Source: Davidsoniella eucalypti
Lineage: Eukaryota; Ascomycota; Sordariomycetes; Microascales; Ceratocystidaceae
DNA length: 34,497 nt
Assembly (NCBI GenBank): GCA_004009845.1
Contig: RMBW01000191.1
Span: 1-34,497, forward strand
Reading direction: 5' to 3'
Of this stretch, positions 1 through 10,321 are shown piece after piece (within the stretch, counting starts at the first letter, position 1; every line of letters starts with the position of its first letter). The translations under genes and the position numbers were made by a program. Under the pieces are notes generated by a model. That model did no database searches and was not told the DNA's origin. It worked only from the letters and a program-made list of their open reading frames with translations.

Positions 1-537
1 AAAAAATTGTCAAAAAATCTCTTATCCGCCGCTTTGTGTGCCCCGATAAGAGCTTTGCCGAAACTGTGCGTCTTTTGGCATTGGTGGAACATCTGAGGAA
101 GGGCCAAAAATCTACTACTACCATAACATAATGCACGGTAGTCAAAAGGCGTAAATCTACTCATCCACTGCTAAAATGTATTTCTGGAGATTTATGCAGG
201 GTTAAAGACCACCACAAACCCTGGTATCACTTAACCCTTTTTGGGAGTCGTCTTATGCGTTTATCCGATTGTCATTCCTAATTCCGTCTCTAGTCATTAT
301 CCCTAAATTGGCTTAACGTTCTTCAACCGCGACATTTGTTAGTCTTGAAGTAGACGAACCAACACAACATTGTGTGTGACTTTGTCAGTTATACAACTGA
401 TACTGTCGCAGTCACAAACTTATATTGTTTTGTTATTATTGTCAACCCGAAGAAAAGATCAATGTTACTATTATAGCATTACCACCCTCCTGTCCTCTCC
501 TGCATAGTGTACTAAATATTGCTACATCAGTATCAGT
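1..537. other. Upstream intergenic region of the first gene
   Basis: No coding signal is visible. The stretch is AT-rich and probably holds the promoter and 5' UTR of the gene starting at 538. An 8-bp perfect inverted repeat, CTCTTATC (19-26) and GATAAGAG (45-52), places two GATA-type sites in opposite orientation. The last 60 bases before the start codon are pyrimidine-rich, then AT-rich, which is common for fungal 5' leaders. No clear TATA box was identified. Confidence 0.5.
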
Positions 538-3500
538 ATGCCGGCGCGACGATTAAAACCAAAGCCAATATCGCCATGGACCGCGTCCCGTCGCCATCGC
601 TTGCTGCGAGCTCTTCATAACCACATCAATAGCATCCGGAGCCTCATAAAACCCGGTCAAGACACCTCGATACAAGATGACCGGCACCGGCTATCTTCAT
701 CCAGTTTTGCGCCTGAACTACCAGAGCCGAAGGGCAGGCTGAAGCGGGCGCGCATAACATACAATAGAAGATCACGACCAGCGCCGACGGCTCCTGCTCA
801 GACCCCTCAACGGCCACAGTCCGACGGCCATAATGGGCCTTCCAGCCAAAGAAGACCCAGTCAAAACCTCAAGCTTAGTTATCGCCCTCCTGCAACTCCC
901 GGCCGGGTCAACCTCGAGACACCCGTGGCTCGCAAAATCCGACAATACGATACCCCACGTCGACCACAGGCCGAATTCAACCCGAAAACCCCGAGGGGAC
1001 CACGCGTGTCATGCGAGGCAACACTCGCATCTCTGCGCTCCGAAATCAGACCGAAGCTATACAAAGAGTACGAGTTCGTGACCCGTGCAATCACTTCCAT
1101 CATCAGCCAGACATACCCCGACGCCAATGATTCCATGCCAAACTCTCTATTGGGCATGTGCTTGCTCGGGATGACCCACGTCATTGATGCGATGCAAGAA
1201 CAACAAGAAGAGCAAGAGAACGAGGGCGGTACTCTGTCTTTGCTTGGTGGCGACTCCGATGTTTGCGCCGGCATGTATGCGCATCTCGAATCTATGAACC
1301 CAACTAGCCAGGGCTGGAAGCCATTGCGTCTAATGGTCGCTCGTGAGGCAACCGAAGTCTTGTGTGGCGCGATCTGCGAGGGTCTTTTCACATTATCATA
1401 TACCTACACTTTGATACAGCAGTTTATGTCGAAAAACCTGATTCATGAAGCAACCCTCCTTCTGGAAAGCTTAACCGATATGCAGTTTGATCCTCCAGGT
1501 GACGGAAATAACACATCGATTTTGCCACAAAGCATCACATTTCTTTATGTTTTTTGCAAGCAACACAAACGGCGAGACCTGCTATTCCGAAGATTAGAGC
1601 AGCTATTATTTTCAGGCCAACTCCCAGCCATGTGGCTCAGCACCAAGGCTTTTGCGCCTATATGGTCAGAGGCTCTCAAAGCTCTTGCCAATGGCGCGTC
1701 CTGCATGACAGTTATGGACTTCGCTGGAACCGCGCTTACGCTTCTGTCATCTCTGGCTGGATCAAAGCTAGACTCAACTACAGACGCATCTGCGCGTATG
1801 TCTGAGCGAACTCTCATCAGTGTGCTGGGTAGCGTCGTAGCATTGGCCCTCATTAGCCATAAAGATACACCAGAAGGCTCGACGGCAGGCACCGTTACTC
1901 GTCGGATTGTCTCTATGCTTAATTACTGCATATCCCATGTACAACACAAATATCGTCGTACGAAGAACAGAGACTCAATGTCAATCTTGGTGCTTGCACG
2001 TTACCTTTCTAGCCTTGGTTGCATTGACATTGCCTCACGAGAGTGGGAGCATGTTGTTGCTCATGTCGGTTCTGACCTAGAGAAACCACTTGGAAGCGCA
2101 ATAAACTCTCATGTATACGCCATGGCAGTCACATTAGTGTGCTCCATTTCCCATGGTATGAGCCGTGGCTCAACTATTGCGCCGCATCGATATTTGATTC
2201 GTCTGTGTGAGGCTCTTCAGGGCATTGTTTTGTGCGGCAAGTCTTTGAACGATGTCAAGACTGACGGAGCTTTGTTATTATCACAAAAGACTGGTGATCT
2301 GAGAGATGTCGTCTTTGCTGAAAGCCTCTCTGCCTCTCAAAACGCTAAACGTGGCCGCAACTCGCTACAATCCAAGCCAACTGGATCCTCGAAACAATCT
2401 AGTTTGTATACAGGATACCAATGGGATGATGTCCTTGGTGAATGGGTAGATTGTAGTAAAGACCAACCATTGCCTGAGCCTAAAACTCGCCGTGCGACGC
2501 CGGTCATTGTAACGACGATCAGTGCCAGGCAAGGGTATGTTACCACCCACTCTACAAACTTAGCTACTCGGCGAAGGTCTGCTCCTGTCTCAAGATCTTC
2601 TAGAATAAGTGACGATGAGAGTGAAGTAGAGAGCGACCAAGAGGCTCAAATCACGACTTCTGACACAGAACCTATTGATGAAATTGATGATGTTGAAGAG
2701 ATTGAAGATATAGAAGACGAGATGGCATACGAAGAACAATATAGTACCGCCACATCTGAGGATGTCAATCTATACTCAACAGCCGGCACGGAAACTGGGG
2801 ATTCAGACCCTCTGGAAGAGGATATAGAAGAGGATCTCAGTATTCTCCCATCACTAAACTTTGGCTATGAGATGGATGGTGAGCTAGAAGAGGAAGAAGA
2901 AGAGGAAGAAGCACGTGGAGAAGAAGATGAAGAATATGGCCAAGAAGAAGAAGATGAAGAGGAAGAAGACGAAGATGAAGAGGAGGAAAACGAAAAAGAT
3001 GAACATGACCATCCATATATACCCACATCCGAAGCTAGCTATCATGATTACGACGTCGTTGAAACGCCACTACCAAACCGTCACCACAGATCCTTTCGAC
3101 AAGCTTCAGACGACGAAGACGAAGCTTATGTTCCTACATCTGAAACCGATTGCGAATATCAAGCCACACTTCAACGATGTACACGCGCCCCATCAACCAA
3201 AAATTATGCCGACGAAGAATATCTAGAAGAATCTAGCGACAACGATATTCCCGAATACCACGATAACGTAGACGAAGAAGAGCAACAAGACAGAGATTAT
3301 TACGATCCATCGTCTAGCCACGGCCTTAGTGAGGACGACGACGATGAACTCTCACAACTTTCGCCTTCGAATCCTAGAACCCCCTCGGTTCATAGTGTCT
3401 CGCCTGTTTCACACCATAACAGAGCTCGCCGTTTTCCACCAGTTATCAAGAAATCTGTACCTGTACGACAAGTTCTCGTCAATGCTCGTCGTTCTTGGGG

Positions 3501-3630
3501 CGTCGCTTCGTCTTCTAATGCTATAGTGGCTCGGAAGAGTCAGGTTCAGACTCAAGTACGTCGTCCGGTTACTTTGACTACTATGAGTGGCGCTTGGAAT
3601 GGGGCATCCAGTGACGATGATTTAATTTAA
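538..3630 (+). CDS. Uncharacterised 1030-aa protein with long acidic low-complexity region
   Basis: A single uninterrupted ORF of 1030 codons ends with TAA. I do not recognise the family. The N-terminal ~150 residues are basic and rich in Arg, Pro and Ser, and look disordered. Residues ~155-600 look folded and mostly helical (many Leu, Ala and Met, few charged runs). Residues ~690-1000 are strongly acidic and disordered, with a nearly pure Glu/Asp stretch at about 776-825. Just after it, the motif Y[IV]PTSE occurs twice (residues ~827 and ~864). The tail is again Ser/Arg-rich and ends in an acidic SSDDDLI. There is no signal peptide or membrane segment. A basic N-terminus plus an acidic tail would suit a nuclear or chromatin-associated protein, but that is only inference. 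The long folded-looking middle argues for a real gene. The first in-frame ATG was taken as start, and an upstream spliced exon cannot be excluded. Confidence 0.8.
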   Translation: MPARRLKPKPISPWTASRRHRLLRALHNHINSIRSLIKPGQDTSIQDDRHRLSSSSFAPELPEPKGRLKRARITYNRRSRPAPTAPAQTPQRPQSDGHNGPSSQRRPSQNLKLSYRPPATPGRVNLETPVARKIRQYDTPRRPQAEFNPKTPRGPRVSCEATLASLRSEIRPKLYKEYEFVTRAITSIISQTYPDANDSMPNSLLGMCLLGMTHVIDAMQEQQEEQENEGGTLSLLGGDSDVCAGMYAHLESMNPTSQGWKPLRLMVAREATEVLCGAICEGLFTLSYTYTLIQQFMSKNLIHEATLLLESLTDMQFDPPGDGNNTSILPQSITFLYVFCKQHKRRDLLFRRLEQLLFSGQLPAMWLSTKAFAPIWSEALKALANGASCMTVMDFAGTALTLLSSLAGSKLDSTTDASARMSERTLISVLGSVVALALISHKDTPEGSTAGTVTRRIVSMLNYCISHVQHKYRRTKNRDSMSILVLARYLSSLGCIDIASREWEHVVAHVGSDLEKPLGSAINSHVYAMAVTLVCSISHGMSRGSTIAPHRYLIRLCEALQGIVLCGKSLNDVKTDGALLLSQKTGDLRDVVFAESLSASQNAKRGRNSLQSKPTGSSKQSSLYTGYQWDDVLGEWVDCSKDQPLPEPKTRRATPVIVTTISARQGYVTTHSTNLATRRRSAPVSRSSRISDDESEVESDQEAQITTSDTEPIDEIDDVEEIEDIEDEMAYEEQYSTATSEDVNLYSTAGTETGDSDPLEEDIEEDLSILPSLNFGYEMDGELEEEEEEEEARGEEDEEYGQEEEDEEEEDEDEEEENEKDEHDHPYIPTSEASYHDYDVVETPLPNRHHRSFRQASDDEDEAYVPTSETDCEYQATLQRCTRAPSTKNYADEEYLEESSDNDIPEYHDNVDEEEQQDRDYYDPSSSHGLSEDDDDELSQLSPSNPRTPSVHSVSPVSHHNRARRFPPVIKKSVPVRQVLVNARRSWGVASSSNAIVARKSQVQTQVRRPVTLTTMSGAWNGASSDDDLI

Positions 3631-4329
3631 TACCCTACATACCCTAGATTATTGCTTTTCACCCCATTTGATTTTTGTTAGCTATTAGATATGAAGGACG
3701 GCATCGTCATGGATGGAGTTGAGCGGAATTTATTAGTTTTTTGAATTCAATTGAACCGCATGTATTATATGGCATATGTCCATTCTATCATATAATTTCA
3801 GTGATGAGAAATATAATTACCTGTTTATAAGGATAGTGATGTTATGTTTTTTTATTCATATTTAAGAGAAAGAATAAAGAGGTGTACAAGCGCCTAAAAC
3901 ACCGATATTTGACAATTTGATTGTAGTAACAGAGTATATCCAAACAAAGAGAACGAGGGAAAAAAAAACATGGATGAAAGTTATAACTGGATGATGTAAC
4001 AAAAAAAAAGTAAGTTTTTGGGGGATTTTTCGTTGCTAAGATAAGCGGCCCATTGTCAATTTTAGTTCGTTGAGTGTAATGCGTTAGTAGACTTGGCCAA
4101 GGGGGCCAGGTAGAGAAACAGTGATGACGAAGAGATTAGCGTACTAGATCTATCCAAGAGAAGATAGTGTTGACCATTCAAATATGGGCCTTTTTGTTTT
4201 TCAAGATACGCTTTTTTGACGGGGGAGTTGTTAGCTGATCTTGTTCACTCAATTTTGCAAATTTCCATAGTATGAGTTTAGCTTGCAGATTTGAGTGGAA
4301 GAAGTAGATGCAAACGGCCAGATAGAGAT
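3631..4329. other. Convergent 3' intergenic region
   Basis: This lies between the stop of the unknown gene and the stop of CTP synthase, which converge. It is AT-rich with several A and T runs and should hold both 3' UTRs and polyadenylation signals. An AATAAA lies at 3873-3878 on the plus strand, and a TTTATT (AATAAA on the minus strand) at 3851-3856. I see no gene. Confidence 0.6.
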
Positions 4330-6852
4330 TTAGAAATGGGTACCCTCAGTAACACCGTTGATGAAGGCCTTCTTTTGAGCCTGCATCTTAGCAGTGATCT
4401 TGTCTAGGCATCCGGCACTGGCGGCAACGAAGCCGAGGTATGGCCGCGATGGGTCAAGGACACGACTGAGATACTCAGGGTGATACTGGACACCGACATA
4501 CCAGGGGTGGTCCTTCAGCTCTAGGACCTCCATACGCTTGCCGGTATCGTCTTTGCCAACAAAGTTCAGACCAGCAGCCTCCAGAGCCTCCACCATCTCG
4601 GGGTTGGTCTCGTAGCGATGGCGGTGGCGCTCCTCAATCTCAGAGAGACCTCCATATAGCGCACGAAGCTTGCTGGACTCACTGCCGGGCTGGAAGTAGG
4701 TCATGCGAGATCCTAGACGCATGGTACCACCTAGAGTGTCCTTGGAACCCTCGGGCATGAAGACGATAGCCTTCTCCTCGGCCTCGGAGTCAAACTCCTC
4801 GGAGGTGGCCTTGGTGAAACCGGCCATGTGGCGGGCGTACTCGATCACAGCAACCTGCATACCCAGGCAGATACCTAGGTAGGGAGTCTTGCGCTCGCGA
4901 GCCCATTTAGCAGCAGCAATCATGCCCTCAGTACCACGAACGCCGAAACCGCCGGGAACTAGGATACCGGAGGCTGTGCAGACCTCATGCCAGGCCTTGT
5001 GGTAAGAAGTAGGGTCGGCCTTGAGAGTTTTCTCCTCGAGAAGCTCGGAGTCGATCCACTTAAGGTTCAACGCACGGTTGCAGCGCATGGCAGAATGCTC
5101 AAGAGACTTGGTGACGGATAGGTAGGCGTCGTGTAGGTCAGTATACTTGCCGACAAGGCAGATGTTGACGTCCTCTAGGTGGGTTTGAGGGACGACAGTC
5201 TTCTTCCAGGTGGCCCAGATAGCTTGGCCCTTGGAGGCGCGCTCAGCAGAGATGGAGATAACATCTAGCTCTAGCTTGGAGCGCAGGCTGTTTAGGAGAC
5301 CCTGCTCCTCGAGTAGGAGAGGAACCTGGTAGATAGTGGGCATGTCACGGACCGCAAGGACTTGGTCAACATCGACCTGGCAGCTGCCGGCGATCTTGCG
5401 AATGGTGCCATCTTCGAGAGGCTTTTCGCAGCGGCAAGCAATCTACACGTGATATGTTAGCAAGCGCTACGCTTTGAGAGCAGTAAAGGTCGTGAAGCAT
5501 TACCAAATCTGGGATCAGGCCAGCACTACGGACGCTCTTTACGGCGTGCTGAGTAGGCTTAGTCTTTTGCTCTCCGTTGATGAGAGGAACGTACGAAACG
5601 TGGATGTTAATAAAGTTACCCTTACCAACGGCATGGCGAAGTTGAGTGAGAGCTTCAACAAAAGGCATGCTCTCGATATCACCAACTGTGCCACCCTACA
5701 GAATCATGGTTAGTGTGTCACTCTACGTCAAAGCCAGGATCTCCAAGCTGAAGATTGAACGTACAAGCTCAACTATAGGGTAATGTTAGTATGAAGAACT
5801 TCATATGACCGTTACAATAAGATTTGTGGGCTAGTGAGCACATCAAACGAGGCAGCAGTGGTCTGTTAAGCGATGTAGGTGTAAGAGCATCAATGTATTT
5901 CATTTTGTATGTCCTAAAGGGGACATGGGACAAAACTTACCGATACAAACATCAGGTTCATCGCTAGTGGCATCAACTGGGACCTTAGCGACGCGCTGGA
6001 TCCATTCCTGGATAGCATCGGTCACATGGGGGACGACCTGGACGGTGCGGCCGAGGTAATCACCACGGCGTTCCTTCTCGATAACGTGCTGGTAGATTTT
6101 GCCGGTGGTGATGTTGTTATCGCGAGTCAAATCCAAGCCTAGATAACGTTCATAGTTACCAAGGTCTAGATCGGTCTCGCCGCCATCCTTCAGCACAAAG
6201 CACTCACCGTGCCTGGAGATAGAGGGGACAAATCAGTACAACAATGATTCGGCAGTGTAGATATTTGTGTCTGATGAGAAATCATCCACCACTTACTCCT
6301 TGGGGTTCATAGTGCCGGCATCGACATTGATGTATGGGTCGATCTTAATGGCCTAGTAGGGTTGAATAGATGAGCACGTGATTTTATGCTTATCACCATA
6401 GTAGATGGAGATAGATGACATACAGTGACCTTCAGACCGAGGGTTTTCAACAACAGACCAGCAGAAGAGGCTATTCAATACGAGAAGGCGTGTCAGCATG
6501 AGAGTTTATAGGCATAAACAAGACTTGTCACCGGTAAGTGATCTGAGAGACCTTGCCACAAGATAGCTATAGCCTGCCCGCCATACTCTAGCCACCATCT
6601 AGAATTGACGGTGGGATAGATAAGCAGCTCAAGGCAGTCTCGTCACCACAAACCGCAGTCTTGGGTACGACGGGTGCTTTGGTGATTTCATACCGATAAT
6701 GCCTTTGCCAACACCGCTGATCACACCTACAATTGTACACAAACATATGGTTAGAGCTGATTCTGTGTTTATCTACGACGTTTTTATTTATTAGGGACAG
6801 GCGTATTAACGCTCTCGAATCACTTACCTCCAGAAACAAGAACGTACTTCAT
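4330..6852 (-). CDS. URA7: CTP synthase, 8 exons, 581 aa
   Basis: This enzyme makes CTP from UTP, ATP and glutamine, the last step of de novo pyrimidine nucleotide synthesis. In yeast it is cytosolic and forms filaments. The exons, 5' to 3' on the minus strand, are 6852-6828, 6726-6694, 6470-6424, 6352-6297, 6212-5941, 5772-5765, 5695-5504 and 5442-4330. Their sum is 1746 nt, in frame, giving 581 aa, the usual fungal length. The protein starts MKYVLVSGGVISGVGKG (synthetase P-loop). The synthetase domain covers about residues 1-270. The class-I glutamine amidotransferase domain follows, with the nucleophile Cys403 in LGICLGMQ, the GGFGVRG oxyanion loop, and catalytic His532 and Glu534 in YHPEYL. 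Introns 1, 5 and 6 have textbook CTAAC branch sites. Exon 6 is only 8 nt. The promoter side faces a very long intergenic region. The symbol follows yeast; URA8 is a yeast paralogue. Confidence 0.95.
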
Positions 6853-7260
6853 GGCGATGACTTTATATATATGAAACGAAGCACGACAATGGAATCTGGA
6901 GGGAAGGGGGGGGGGGAGGAGGAAGAAGAAACAGGAGTGAAAAGAGAATTGAAATTTTTTCAGTCCGGACTATACATGGAGTAGTTGCTGTCGTAGCGCG
7001 GTTTTTTTTTTTCTTTTTTTTTTTTCTATATATGGGCGGTATAAGATCGACTCTACAGTGTACGTTAAATATAATCAAATCAGACTCTACAGTGTAGAAT
7101 ATGCCATTTAGGGAAACCCACCTGCCCTGTAGTATATGATAGGTTCCTAACAAAAAAAACTCTGGCAAGAAAAGTTTTGGCGGACTTTAAGCGGAGCTAA
7201 AAAGGTAAGGGACGGCCGAGCGACTTTTCATTGGTATCACGTGACGTCGTGATTTGTTCG
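6853..7260 (-). promoter_or_regulatory. Probable CTP synthase promoter and 5' UTR
   Basis: Read on the minus strand, this lies directly upstream of the CTP synthase ATG. It contains a CCAAT box (ATTGG on plus, 7230-7234), then TCACGTGA (7237-7244) overlapping TGACGTCG (7242-7249). The last two form an imperfect dyad with arms ATCACG and CGTGAT (7236-7253). Closer to the gene is a 14-bp direct repeat GACTCTACAGTGTA (7049-7062 and 7083-7096). Then come two T runs on the plus strand (7002-7012 and 7014-7025) and an 11-base G run (6906-6916), which is a C run in the sense direction. E-box and CRE-like sites bind bHLH and bZIP factors in fungi; which factor acts here is unknown. Confidence 0.45.
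6906..6916. repeat. Homopolymer (G)11
   Basis: Eleven consecutive G on the plus strand are followed by a GGA/GAA-rich purine tract. In the sense direction of CTP synthase this is a C11 and pyrimidine tract about 55-65 nt before the start codon, probably within the 5' leader. Confidence 0.9.
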
Positions 7261-9096
7261 CGGCAGCAACAAACTAACATTGTGAAACGCGTTCAGAGCT
7301 TGAAAGCGGACGGGCATTTTCTATATGATTACGCATCAGGTAAGTGGCCGAGCCAATGGAGAAAGTGGAAAGAAACAAATTGTCTCTTTGTTGTATAAAT
7401 AGCTGATCGGCACTGCGAATTGCCACTGGAACTGAGACCTTTTGGGCTTTATTTTGCCGCTGTATAGAGTTGGGGGAGCATGAGACCTTGTGAACCACTT
7501 CGTAGTATTTACATGCTCACATTCCAGCGACTTATTAGAAACTCGACTATACTAATGCACGTGGACTTGTTGGAAGAGCTCATCGACCGAACTGGATCAT
7601 TTGCAGACCAAGTCATAAACTATCACTGCAGATCAGATACACATCATGTGTACCAACAACACAGAGACATCTGTTATATTCCCAAGCCATGTTTATGATC
7701 TTGCTACCAATGGCCATCATGCTCAAGGGCTCAATCACTTTTCGGCCAAAACTGCCTAGTCTTGTCTTGCTTCGTTCTGGTATCTTCATTCCATGCTACC
7801 TATTCATAGGTTACCAAAATCCAAGCCCAGTCTATCTTTACCCAACTTATTGTCTCGCGCCCTTGCCATCTAAATCTGAAGGGGTGTCCCTAGAATTGTA
7901 TCCTAGTAGCTGAAAGAATGACAGAACTTCTAATTAGTAACAATGGCAGCGCCTAGTGCTTGTTTCTCGGCTTTTACACTAACAGACTCCGATTCGGTAA
8001 CCGTAAAGGGCCATCATTCCAAGCCAATATGCCCTTACTCATGTCTACTAAGCGAGATGTAACCGACTGACAGGCAATATATGCTCATGTCCGTAATGTT
8101 GGCTGAATAGTCCTCGCTTGAGATTGGATCCGAAAGAACTTGTTCATAGTACACCAAGTCCGGACCGGCACTTATCTTGTGATTTTGTGTACGGTCCTAT
8201 TATCTTATTTTTGCCCTCGGCCGGCAAAGAGTCGTGCAATTGCTTTGTACACCCACATTATTAGTGATATATATAACCAACACCAACAGTAAAGCCTTGG
8301 ATCCATACATTGCCCCCGGAAGGCGCCTCTTCCGTGATGGCTTCCAGGAAAAAAAAAAAGAAGAAAAATGTACTGTATGCAATATTTCCATGTTGGGAAA
8401 CTGATCGTCATCCCCTTATCTTCGGAACTAGACGCCCCCTAGAGTCGGTATCAACAAAGCAACATGGCGTCTGGGTATTGCCAAGACTATGGAACTGGGA
8501 CATATCTCTAGCTAGTAAGAACCGACAGCATATAGTAGGGTTTCTTTTTATAAGTGATGCATGTCACGCCATGATGGTCAATAATACGGATGATAATAAG
8601 CGAGTCGCCGAATTGTTTATGTCACAAATAAACACGGGATACGTGGGCTGCAACTGGAGTCTCATGATCAAGCACTGAGTCAAGCAGGTCTCAGGATGGT
8701 ATAGTGCACACAACATACAAATAACAAAGGTTGTTAAGTTACACATCACATCGGGATGGAGTTCCTACTATCCTCAAGGCTCTTGAACATACCTTTCTCG
8801 CATTATCCCCTCCCTCACAATAGGCAAATGATCTGGAGGGGCTTCATCGCCTCACATCCCTCTATATAGACTAGCAGGAGGCCATTGGACGATCATAAGC
8901 TGATCAGTTGAATATCCACTTCTTTTTTTCATGAAATTGGGATCAATGACTATGTAAGATGAGATATAATAGCACAGTATAGTGAGAGGATTAATCTATC
9001 ATGAGACAATCCATCAATCTCTGTTCCCCCTTCCTACATATGATATCGGATTCCTCCAAAGCCTTCAAGTCCGAGAGGAGTGTTGTGCTTCTGACT

Positions 9097-9118
9097 GTCG
9101 AGATAAGTATATCTCGAC
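9097..9118. repeat. Perfect 9-bp inverted repeat with 4-nt loop
   Basis: Arms GTCGAGATA (9097-9105) and TATCTCGAC (9110-9118) are exact reverse complements around AGTA. It lies within the gene-free region and could be a dyad binding site or an RNA hairpin. No function is known. Confidence 0.8.
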
Positions 9119-10311
9119 TGGGACTACCTCAATAGAAAAAGATTCCAAGGTTGAGCAACCGCTAAATCACTTCATAAGCACCGGCCAGTTCTCAGCTAGG
9201 CATGTGATGGAGCCCAGAGGAAGTCGAAGCCCCGGCATTCTGGTGACCTATCACATTTCCGTCGGTGTTTGTGATTTTTCCATTCTTTTCATTGTTCTTT
9301 TATCTGACATACTCCTAACTCTGTTCAAGGTGGTATCACAAATCGAGAAGATAAACTGCTATTGTGGCTACTTAAGGAAGATTATTGGAGAGGGTCATGT
9401 TCTATGTACATATATGTACTCGGTTAATCTAGAAGTCAGACTGATGATAGTCAATGCAAGACTATATGGTAGCATCTATGTTTTGCCATTGGTCTTAGGC
9501 TATGTGTAAATTATTACATATCACATTTCTTTGTTTTACAATACTATACATTTATTTCGGTATGTATACATGTTGAGTCTTTCTGAAAGAAAAAAAATAA
9601 GAACCACAAATTAACATACTCACCGGTTACCGCGGGATCCCTATGTAATCACGTTTTATTAGTTATTCAAACTATAGTAAATGTAGTAAGATAACAGGTG
9701 GAAACTTCACAATCAAGGCAAGGCCATTGTTCGGTTGAGAGATGAAGCTAAACACAGTTAAGTAGGAACAATACAAGATACTATGTACTTCAAGGCAACT
9801 AGACTTACTGCTAAGAAACTAAGAGAAGCTAGCGAAATGAAACGTAATACTTCGTCTAGATTGTGTGGCTACATCACAACTACATTCATTAGTGACAGCT
9901 GCTTAAAATGGTTGCCGATAAATTTTAGAAGTCCACCATACACCAACTGTACACCCAAGCAGGAAAAGAACGGTGCTTTCAGGCGAACACCTATGCTAGC
10001 TAGCTGTTGGGTCGTTTTTCTATGTAAACGGACATGTACCATATACAACCCATGCCATTATATGCATTGCACATATATAGAGTGCCATAATATGACGTGA
10101 CAAAAGACGCCTACAAAGCATAAAAACCACAATAACTGCAACGCTGGGCTTTTGGATCCGGCCCCCTCCCCTCTTTTGGCTGGGTTGCCTTGGCTGCCTT
10201 TGGCTAAAACAGGTGCAGAGAAAGAAAAGAAAGGCGAACTACAGAGAATCATGCACTGATTCTAGAGCAATTTCTACCACTCTCTGTCGTGTTCGAAGGA
10301 AGTTCCTTCAA

Positions 10312-10321
10312 CCCCCCCCCC
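10312..10321. repeat. Homopolymer (C)10
   Basis: Ten consecutive C on the plus strand occur within a pyrimidine-rich stretch of the gene-free region. Confidence 0.85.

Noticed and set aside
2837..3226. Leu-rich minus-strand and Lys-rich plus-strand ORFs over the acidic region
   Set aside because: They are shadow frames of the GAA/GAG-rich coding sequence of the 1030-aa protein.
4330..5343. CTP synthase as a separate 337-aa glutamine amidotransferase gene
   Set aside because: The synthetase domain is encoded just upstream in frame-compatible exons with good splice sites, so this is only the last exon of one gene.
4330..5442. Apparent excess of CTAG (CTA leucine codons before G) in CTP synthase
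   Set aside because: A rough count in CTP synthase was about twice expectation, but in CDC37 and PNS1 it was near expectation, so it is not a window-wide signal.
7002..7025. Two long T runs as a possible poly(A) tail of a retroposed element
   Set aside because: No target-site duplication or element body is adjacent, and the runs sit within an ordinary fungal promoter region with other homopolymers.
8982..9509. 175-codon ORF on the plus strand in the gene-free region
   Set aside because: No recognisable domain, composition typical of random translation, no start context, and a perfect DNA hairpin inside it. Length alone is not enough.
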